A stretch of 64,000 nucleotides of DNA, taken from the NCBI GenBank assembly GCA_029204225.1, contig CM055100.1, forward strand, positions 2,489,188 to 2,553,187, in the 5' to 3' direction. Positions 56,539-64,000 of the stretch are shown in pieces. How positions within the stretch are numbered: the first letter of the stretch is position 1; every line of letters begins with the position of its first letter. The notes under the pieces were generated by a model. It was not told the origin of the DNA and made no database searches. It saw only the letters and a list, made by a program, of their open reading frames with translations. The DNA comes from Diphasiastrum complanatum. Its lineage: Eukaryota > Streptophyta > Lycopodiopsida > Lycopodiales > Lycopodiaceae. Position numbers and translations under genes: made by a program.

Positions 56539-57914
56539 TCAAAAATTTTCGTTTTCGTGTTCGTCCTCTACTCCCTCTGTCACTTGCGACAGGTCATAGT
56601 ATTGTCTATCCAGAACTTCATAGCTGACAGGATTGTCATTGGCCATTGTCCTGCTCTCATCAAATCTGACATCTCTCACTGTCTTCACAATGTTCATGTA
56701 ACCTACCAGAAATCTCTGCTCGACTTTCTCATCAAGCTTCTTTTGAAGCTTATTAGGAATATGTGCATAAGCTGCACAACCAAAGATTCTGACATGAGAC
56801 AGGTTGGGCTTTCTACCCCACCATGACTCGTGTGGTGTCGTGTGAGGGACACCAGACTTCCTTGTTCTGTTTTGGATGTATGCAGCTGTAGCTACTGCTT
56901 CAGCCCACATTACCCTTGGAGCCTTCGAGTAGGCCATCATGCATCTGGCAGCTTCCACCAGGGTCCTATAGTTCAGTAACACCATTATGCTACGGTGTGT
57001 AGGCTGCAGTCCTTCTGTGAATGACGCCACGATCACTACAGAAGTCAGTGAAGCGATTCGAGATGTATTCGCCACCTCGATCCATTCTGATCTGCTTCAC
57101 TTTACTGTCTGTACATCTCTCAGTCCAATTCACGTATTCTGTAAATTTATCAAGTGCTTCAGACTTATTCTAAATAAAATAGACCTTGGAAAATTTGCTA
57201 TAATCATCAATGAAGGTTATATAATATTTTGAACCTCCTACTGAGATCACATTGAAAGGCCCATAGATGTTAAAATGCACTAACTCTAGAATCTTGGTTG
57301 TCCTGTAAGAGTCTTTAATGAATGGAGTGTGTGACATCCTACCCTTCAAACATGCATCACAGGTGGTCAAATTGGTTGCATTCGAGATGCTGACCCCTGT
57401 TATCGCTCCATGATGGCTTTCTTGGTAAAGTGCCATTGAGTTCATGTGACAGAGTCTCATGTGCCACATAGTGTCTGGCGAATCATCATGAGTTTGATGC
57501 ACCTGATCTGTAGGTAGGCGTACCTTCAGATGATATAGGTTTCCTTTCCTTCTGCCTTGAGCAATCAGAGTACTGGTACTGACGTCAATCACATTGCATG
57601 CTTCGTTTGAAACCGTCACACGCATCCCTGCATTTGTTATTATTGCTATAGAAAGCAAGTCTTGTTGTAGTATAGGCATGAACATAAGGTCTTTGAGCCG
57701 TCTGTCTCTGTCGTTGGTGTTGAGCCATAGTGAACCAATACCGTTCACTTTATGCTTGGATCCATCTCCAAGAACTATGAATCTTGAAGGATCTGCACTT
57801 ATGAAATCAGACATTATTCATCTTGATGTCACAAAGTGTGAGGTGGCTCTTGAATCTAGGATCACCTCATGTGTGTTAGATGTTGATGCTGCACACACAT
57901 CTTCACAGAAGTAG
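56539..57914 (-). pseudogene. Copia A2 protease and integrase, frameshifted
   Basis: Protease near 57.83 kb reads LDSRATSHFVT, with Arg for the usual Gly of D-S-G. The 57814-57170 frame holds LWLNTNDRDRRLKDLMFMPILQQDLLSI and the H-H-C-C domain (HMRLCHMNSM, CDACLKGRMSHTPF). HFNIYGPF follows, with Asn for the first catalytic Asp, then FIDDYSKFSKVYF. The core continues as RMDRGGEYISNRF. After frame breaks, 57075-56539 gives the C-terminus: AAYIQNRTRK, KPNLSHVRIFGCAAYAHIP and RDVRFDES. Confidence 0.85.
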
Positions 57915-58099
57915 GCAGTCGAATAGTTTCTGTTCGTTCTTTTCTCGCCCATCTTCAAGCTCTCGGGATCCTCGACATAGGATGAATTGTTGCTGTTCTC
58001 TTGTCTATTCTACGCTGATTTGTTTCACGGGTTTTGGCGGCAATCCACGGCTGCATGGCCCTTCTTGTGACAATGAATACACTCAATCTTTGGATTGAG

Positions 58100-58977
58100 C
58101 TAGCATGTATCAACTGTATGCCCGTCTCTTCTGCATCTCATGCAAGTCTTCTTTTTTCCACCTTGTTGCTTCAACCTCCCTTTGTTCTTCCAGTTGCCTT
58201 TGTTGGTCCTCTCTGCTTGTTGATCACGATCCTGCCTTTGATTTGACTCCCTCTTAGGCCTAAATTGTTTTTTGGATTTTTCTTTGTTGTCGTAGAGGGC
58301 TTGATCAGAACCATCTTTGTGATCAAGATATTCTCTCGCCTCGACTTCCTCTCGAATCTTGACAATCGCCTTTTTGAGGTTCATGGTAGGATCTTTTGCG
58401 AGCAAGGTCCTTGTTGTCTAGAATGATCTGGATAAGAGTCTCAACAGGTAAGTTAGTTGCTTCACAGCTGACACTGCGTTCTCTGCTCCAGATTTATGTA
58501 GTGATAGAAATAGATCTTTCATCTTTCTTACGAAAGAAGTGAGGTCAATTCCATCCCATTGTAGATTTGTCAGCTGATCTTCCAGCATCATGATTTGACT
58601 TCTTGATTTTGTCTGAAATCTGGTGAAAAATGCATCCCACATCTCCTTAGCTTTGGAGAGTGTGGCCAGGTCAAGTGTGAGACTATCTTCGATGGAAGAT
58701 GATAGCAAGGCTACTGCCTTGTCATTTTTCTCCTTCCACTCACGTAGCTCCTTGTCTGATGTCATAGGTATTTCTTCTGTTCCATCTACCCAGGGGAATA
58801 AACCTTCGCCCTTGAGTATCAACGATGTCTTAACTTTCCAGGCTAGAAATTTAGATTCTAAAAAATCAAGAATTGTGCAGATCTTGCTCTACATGTTGCT
58901 GATTGAAGCCATTGCTTCTGAAGTCTATTCTCTTGTTGATGGTTGTTTGTCTGAATGCTTGGCCTCCTGGATCTAGT
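58100..58977 (-). pseudogene. Copia A2 gag with two zinc knuckles
   Basis: From about 58910 the minus strand encodes gag (FLAWKVKTSLILKG, ELREWKEKNDKAVALLSSSI, AKEMWDAFFTRFQTKS). The frame stops at about 58418, then continues in 58405-58100. That part has EEVEAREYLD and a first knuckle, CMRCRRDGHTVDTC. After a stop, a second knuckle, CIHCHKKGHAAVDC, lies at about 58050-58090. Two knuckles distinguish this lineage from families C and D. Confidence 0.82.
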
Positions 58978-59009
58978 AGCTTCTTGGCTACGTTAGATTA
59001 TGACAGGGT

Positions 59010-59022
59010 AGGCTCTGATACC
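59010..59022 (-). other. Copia A2 primer binding site
   Basis: Minus-strand TGGTATCAGAGCCTACC (about 59006-59022) matches the initiator-Met copia site. It lies upstream of A2 gag. Confidence 0.85.
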
Positions 59023-59100
59023 ACTGAAGAGAATTGCGGATGAGAAACAGTCGCTAAACAGTCGCAAAAGCCTGTATGCATAGATGGCCATCACCTAGCT

Positions 59101-59373
59101 AGATCTGTCTTACTCCGGTGGCCAGTACTTGTGGAGTCAGCTACCGTTGATGGGTGTTTCAAAGGGTGTCCCATCAAGTTTTTCAAGGTTCACGGCTCCA
59201 TGGCTTAGGATTTTCTTGACACGATACGGGCCTTCACTTGTGAACTTCAATCTTCTCTTGATCGCCTTGGCTTTATACATGAGGACTAGGTCTCCAAATC
59301 GAAGATCCTTCTTGTGTAACCGGCGATCGTGCCATTCCTTGCGCCGTGATTTCTCGACCGCTAGTGCATGTAT
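59101..59373 (-). pseudogene. Gypsy G2 integrase C-terminus, split by element D2
   Basis: This matches the end of gypsy G1 integrase (37.07-37.34 kb) base pattern for base pattern, including CGGTGGCCAGTACTTG and GCTACCGTTGATGGGTGT. It encodes the GDLVLMYKAKAIK-type SH3-like region. It is interrupted at 59373 by D2 and resumes at 63525. Confidence 0.88.
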
Positions 59374-59645
59374 TGTTGAATTTCACACGTGTGGATTGTC
59401 CACTACATGTACTTGTGATCTCCTAAGGTGTGTAGATGCACCAAGATCAAGACTAGATTGAGATTCAGGATCTATCTTTGATTCTATGGCAAAAACACAC
59501 TACTACATGCATTCAATCACTTCCAAATCTCACTCACACGTGTGGGATGTGTTCCAAAAGTATTCTGAGTAAAAACAAGCTGCGATCCTTGAGTAGAGAG
59601 AGAAAAACCATCATGAGCTCTCGAGTAGAGAGAGAAAGCATGGAG
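59374..59645 (-). repeat. D2 truncated 3' LTR
   Basis: Matches the first part of the 62694 LTR from TGTTGAATTTCACACG onward, to about 59645, and then jumps to interior sequence (AAGATCATAAGATGTG). Confidence 0.9.
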
Positions 59646-59945
59646 ATCAAGATCATAAGATGTGAAACAATGATGATTATCAAGATTATGCTTTCTAGCT
59701 TGACTAGTCCACATACAATGAACTATATCCATGATAAATCTAATCTTGATATCAAAGACTATCTTGATCTTTTTTAGGCTAGTTACTCTCTCAAGGATGT
59801 AAGTGTCCACTTTGGATGCTTCACTTAAGCTCAAGAGGAGTTTACAATTTGCCTCAAAACATGTGAAAACATGATTTTTAAAAAAGTGAGTACCAAGCTC
59901 AATCTTGTTCTTACTAGAACCAAGAGCATACTTTTGACAATACAA
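59517..59945 (-). CDS. D-family downstream reading frame, D2 copy
   Basis: This frame matches the second half of the unknown frame in D1 (43334-43903). It shares YCQKYALGSSKNKIELGTHF, SEASKVDTYILERVTSLKK and the FTSYDLDLH end. Its last part runs into the truncated LTR. I cannot assign a function. The overlap with the end of the longer D2 polyprotein frame makes coding status doubtful. Confidence 0.3.
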   Translation of the reverse strand: MYCQKYALGSSKNKIELGTHFFKNHVFTCFEANCKLLLSLSEASKVDTYILERVTSLKKIKIVFDIKIRFIMDIVHCMWTSQARKHNLDNHHCFTSYDLDLHAFSLYSRAHDGFSLSTQGSQLVFTQNTFGTHPTRVSEIWK

Positions 59946-61936
59946 TATCCTATAGCGTTTCTTGAACTTTGAGATCCAAAAAATTCAATGAAGCAAGATA
60001 ACATTTCAGGCAAAGGAAGAGAAGCATATATGAATGTGTTGTAGTAGATACAACATGAAAAATGCCCCTCTTTGCCATGTAAGGTGAGCCATAAAGACTC
60101 GGCCATGCATCTTGAAGATCTTCTTGAAATTATATGAAGAAGAAACTCCTCCTCACACCTTGGCCCCATCATAACTTGAATATCTTCAAAAAAGATAACT
60201 TGTGATGCTTCTTGAGAAGCCTTGATCTCGGCCACTTCCAAGATTGAATCTTCATGCAATGTGACATCTCTATTCACAATCACTTTTGAAATAGAGAGTG
60301 CAAAGACACTAAAGGCCTCCTTGATGGGCGAGTATCCAATCATGATCCATGAGCTTGGATCATCCTTCCTTCTTGTTTCCAAGGGAATATGTACAAAGCA
60401 AGCACTACCAAGTTCACTAAGGTGATCAACCTTAGGCTTCATCTTGAATAAAACTTCATATGGTGCTATTCCTTCAAGAGCTCCAATACTCCTCAAACCT
60501 TTGATCTTCAATGAGAATTTCTTCTCAACATATGCTTTGAATAATAAGGAATAATCATACACCATAATACTTGAAGAGAGAAGATATGTGCATCTTGTGT
60601 GATCATCCTCCTTTGAAATATTGGACATATAAGAAACATCAAGAGATTTTGCACTCTCACTTGGATCCAATTTGTAGATGCCTTCAAATCTTGATCCATA
60701 TGCAAGGATCTCACCATCCTTCTTGATCACACAATTGTCAGTATTGAAATTGACATCAAAGCCACTATCAAGAAGTTGGCCAACACTTAAGATGTTCTTT
60801 GTAAGCTTTGGGACAAAAAGAACATTGCTGAGAAAGAGATCTTTAAAAGATGCAAGCTTCAAGGGAATAATCCCTACTCCTTCAATATGGCACTCATGCT
60901 TACTTGCAAAGTATATGGTCTTCTTGACTCCATCATAAGACAAAATAGATGAAAAAAAGTGCTTGGAGCCACACATATGTGAAGATGCTCCACTATCAAT
61001 ATACCATGAGTCATCCTTGTTGAAGGTGGAAGAGGAGAAGCTTGATGCCATAAGAGAGCCTTCTCCATCACTTGCAATATAGTCTTCTTTCTCATTGGTG
61101 ATGTTGGCTTGATTGAGATGATTCTTCTTCTTGAAGCAATTGGTGGCATAATGGCCTTTCTTGCCACAATAAAAGCATTTGATCTTCTTCTTCTTGAGAT
61201 TTGAAGTAGAAGCATGAGAGGTATCCTCCTCCTCTCCATCTTGGTCTTTAGCTTTGTCATTAGAGAAGTGATGGTGTTTCTTCTTACTCCTCTCTTTGTG
61301 CTTGGCAAATAGAACTCTGCCATCATCATGATTGAGTGATAGCTTGTCCATCCTCAAGAGTTTGTACTCTTGTCTTGATTCTTCATAAATAAGCACACTT
61401 TGAAGGGCCTCCAAACTTCGTAGCTCCTTAATGGCATAGGATTGGACAAGGTTGTCATATTCATCTCTCAAGCCATTGAGAATGACTTGGACTAGCTCAC
61501 TTTGATTGATTGAGTCACCAATACATGCAAGCTCCCTATTAATATCCTTGACTCTCAAAACATAATTACATGCACTCTCATCACTCTTTTGACTACTTTG
61601 GAATATTTTATTTCTAAGAGTGAGGAGCCTAGAGGTGTTCTTGGCCTCATAGATGGACTTGAGACAATCCCAAGCTTCCTTGGATGTAGAACAATCACCA
61701 GTCTCCCTCAATATCTCATTAGAGACATTCATCTTAATGTAGTGGAGAGCCATCCTAGCTCTCTTCTTGTATTTTTGTACTTCTTGAAGGACTTAAGGCT
61801 CCTCATCAATCCCAAGTACAATGTCCATCACATCTTGGAGTATCAAGATGGACTCCATCCTCAACTTCCATATTGAATAATTGGAAGTAGACAATCTCTC
61901 ACTTGGTTGCAACAAGTATAAACTCATTGAAGTCAT
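59831..61936 (-). pseudogene. D2 gag-protease-integrase remnant polyprotein
   Basis: From an ATG at 61936 the frame runs through gag and meets one stop (TAA where D1 has CAA) at about 61794. It then stays open for 640 codons. It includes CSTSKEAWDCL, VLRVKDINRELACIGDS, the zinc knuckle CFYCGKKGHYATNC, the protease WYIDSGASSHMC and the same shortened integrase as D1 (HTRCTYLLSS, LRSIGALEGIAPYEVLF, VIVNRDVTLHED). The segment missing from D1 gag near 41895 is present here. Confidence 0.88.
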
Positions 61937-62680
61937 GTAAAGTGGAGATAAATAAAAGTGATGAACAAAAAATGTCGCTTCTCTCTCACTATAGGATCCA
62001 ATAATGGTGTGCTACCATCTCCTATGCAAGATCTTGCAACAAATTGTGAGATGATTCTCACTAGTTATCTCAATCTCTCCAAAACTAGATCTACTTCACA
62101 TCAAATGATGGAGTATGGGCAGATTTAGGATCAAATACTCTTAGCACATGTGAAATAAACTAAGAAACCAAATTTGACTCAAATACAATGATATTGCATG
62201 AAACAAAATGGCTAAGATCTCAAAACAGTGCCTAGATCACATATAGATGAGATTGGTAAGCATTCAACTATGATTTTGGATCAAACAAGCAATCTCTTGA
62301 CCAAACCAAATGTGTCCACCCAGGTCTAGGTGCCCTACCTAACCCTCTTCAAAAGCTTATAACTTTTGATTGGCTCAACCAAATGGAATGAAACTGATTG
62401 CATCAGAAACTAGACAAAAATAGCTTCAAAAGAAGCTATCTAGCAAGATTTTTGGATCAAACATGAAAGAGAACTCCCAAACTGAAATTGGATGTTCCTC
62501 ACACGTGTCTGAGCACCTGATTCAGTACAGTACCAGGTCAGACCCAATCAATGTCCTTTTGATCTCTTTTGATCCACAATTGAACAAGATAGCTAGCAAA
62601 ATGGGCCTTGACAATTTCTAGCTCAAGATTGATGAAAAGTTTTCACTTAGATGGATCAAAATGCATGGTAACCTTAGGTA

Positions 62681-62693
62681 CGCTCTGATACCA
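62681..62693 (-). other. D2 primer binding site
   Basis: Minus-strand TGGTATCAGAGCG directly adjoins the 5' LTR. Confidence 0.88.
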
Positions 62694-63519
62694 TGTTGAA
62701 TTTCACACGTGTGGATTGTCCACTACATGTACTTGTGATCTCCTAAGGTGTGTAGATGCACCAAGATCAAGACTAGATTGAGATTCAAGATCTATCTTTG
62801 ATTCTATGGCAAAAACACACTACTACATGCATTCAATCACTTCCAACTCTCACTCAAACGTGTGGGAAGTGTTCCAAAAGTATTCTAAGTAAAAACAAGC
62901 TGCTCTCCTCAGGTAGAGAGATAAAAACCATCATGAACTCTCGGGTAGAGAGAGAAAGCTAGAAATTCAATGACACTCAAAATCCACTCAATCTCAAAAT
63001 TAATCAGATCCAAAATGAGGAGTATAATGATACTAGTAGATCCACGAGCTACCACTATGCTTACTATGATTGGACCACACTTTGTCACCTCTTAATCTTA
63101 TTGGGCCATTGATCCATGCACCTCCTAGTTCTATTGGACTATATTCAAGCACACCTCAAATTCCTATTGGACCACACATGGTTCCACCTCTAAATCCTAT
63201 TGGACCTCTTAAACTTCATCAAACAAAAGCATTACACTTGTCTACACTCTAATTGGCACAAGTTTGGCCTCCTACTCTATTTTGGCTCAATAGTGGCATT
63301 ACAAGTGGAAATGGATAATTTGCCATCTATGCCAAATTTGACCCTATCGACATCCTACACCTAAATGCTTGACTATGAGATTCTATGAGACCCCTATATC
63401 AAACATTTTTGTTTACTTTACAATTCTCCACACGTGGGAACATCCTCCACACATGTGAGATTCACTTACAAACTTCTATCATAAAAAATACCAAGCTAGA
63501 TTTTTGCCAATTTCTCACA
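62694..63519 (-). repeat. D2 5' LTR (826 bp)
   Basis: It starts TGTTGAATTTCACACG and ends ATTTCTCACA on the + strand, the inverse of the D1 LTR. Five inverted ATTGG motifs with about 32-bp spacing lie at about 63068-63200. Confidence 0.93.
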
Positions 63520-63524
63520 TGTAT

Positions 63525-64000
63525 TGCCAAGATGCGTGTCTCGCAAAGTTTGTGTAAGGCTTCATTGCGTAGTTGTAGAGATTTGAATTCATCAAGGCAT
63601 TGTGTCACAACAACCCTTAGTGATGACACTAAAAACTCCACTGACATTACTGCATCCTAACCATAAACTGATTGAAAGGGTGTTTGATCAGTGCTTCCCT
63701 TTTATGCTATTTTGAATGCCCACAATGCAATATGTAACTTGTACTATCATTGATGAAATGGCTTCCGTAATCGTTGACTATCTCCACTGATATTTTTGTA
63801 CAGGAACTTGGCGGTTGCTCGAGCGTCAGTTGTTCATATAGTTGTTCGTACTGCCTTGGCTTCTACCCACTTGGTGAGATAATCCATAGCCACGATAATA
63901 TATCGAGCTTGTGATGAATTGGACCGATATAGTCCAATCCTCACTTTTCAAACGGTGCTTGAGCTAGAATTGGATGTAGAAGATCATAGTTCAATCTTGT
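63525..64000 (-). pseudogene. Gypsy G2 integrase, running off the right edge
   Basis: On the minus strand from the right edge: RYIIVAMDYLTKWVEAKAV, then a TGA (at about 63836), then TDARATAKFLYKN and EIVNDYGSHFIN, the second catalytic Asp region. TDQTPFQSVYGQDAVMSVEF and LHKLCETRILAIH follow up to the D2 insertion. This copy retains core sequence that G1 has lost, but has stops and a small deletion near 63740. Confidence 0.85.

Larger units (their letters stand above)
54775..59022 (-). mobile_element. Copia A2, old full-order element with mutated domains
   Basis: On the minus strand from right to left: PBS (59010-59022), gag (58.9-58.1 kb), protease and integrase (57.9-56.5 kb), RT (56290-55370) and RNase H (55.3-54.8 kb). 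Every gene has stops or altered catalytic residues. The 5' LTR appears cut short, because gypsy G2 sequence begins about 80 bp beyond the PBS. It belongs with copia A1 at 25.7-26.7 kb. Confidence 0.88.
59374..63519 (-). mobile_element. Copia element D2, nested in gypsy G2 integrase
   Basis: The inverted relative of D1, with target-site duplication TGTAT at 59369-59373 and 63520-63524. The 5' LTR (62694-63519) is full length. The 3' LTR is cut to about 270 bp (59374-59645) and joins the interior directly, so a secondary deletion removed the rest of that LTR and about 300 bp of the interior 3' end. Gag to integrase remnant is nearly open. RT and RNase H are absent, as in D1. Confidence 0.93.

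Overview
This window looks like nuclear DNA of a land plant with a large, repeat-filled genome. It holds one clear host gene, a seven-coding-exon gene for a TPR plus thioredoxin-like (TTL) protein at about 8.1-13.8 kb on the + strand. Almost everything else that can be recognised is LTR retrotransposon. The TTL family is plant-typical and splice sites are ordinary GT-AG. The exact lineage cannot be read from the sequence. A fern or other non-seed plant would fit the long Ser/Gly-rich N-terminus and the very long CT microsatellites, but that is a guess.

Layout: 1-2.2 kb is non-coding. 2.2-5.4 kb is a decayed minus-strand Ty3/gypsy element with a PBS and one candidate LTR. 5.6-6.4 kb is a Ty1/copia scrap. 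7.7-13.8 kb is the TTL gene with its leader. 13.8-21.3 kb has no recognisable gene but several local duplications and hairpins, including a perfect 123-bp tandem duplication. 21.3-22.7 kb is a mosaic copia gag split by a GA microsatellite. 24.7-32.5 kb is a mosaic of one minus-strand copia tail, a plus-strand Ty3/gypsy element with two tandem protease domains, and two plus-strand copia RT/RNase H ends. Within it a single open frame runs from Ty3 RNase H straight into Ty1 reverse transcriptase. 33.6-36.2 kb is a 5'-truncated minus-strand copia. 37.1-39.5 kb is a minus-strand Ty3/gypsy pol that has lost its integrase core.

The right third contains the best-defined insertions. Element D1 (40096-45026, TSD CTTGA) and its inverted relative D2 (59374-63519, TSD TGTAT) are two copies of one copia family. 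Both lack the same parts of integrase and all of RT and RNase H, so the family was probably moved in trans. Element C (47920-53746, TSD TATTG) has two 650-bp LTRs, gag-protease-integrase and RNase H, but an unrelated segment sits where RT should be. Copia A2 (54.8-59.0 kb) is an old, mutated full-length order of gag-PR-IN-RT-RH. D2 is nested in the integrase gene of a second Ty3/gypsy copy that runs off the right edge.

No operons, CRISPR arrays, rRNA or tRNA genes were seen. The window reads as a small gene island beside a retrotransposon graveyard in which non-autonomous copia derivatives, element-to-element recombination and nested insertion all left clear marks.
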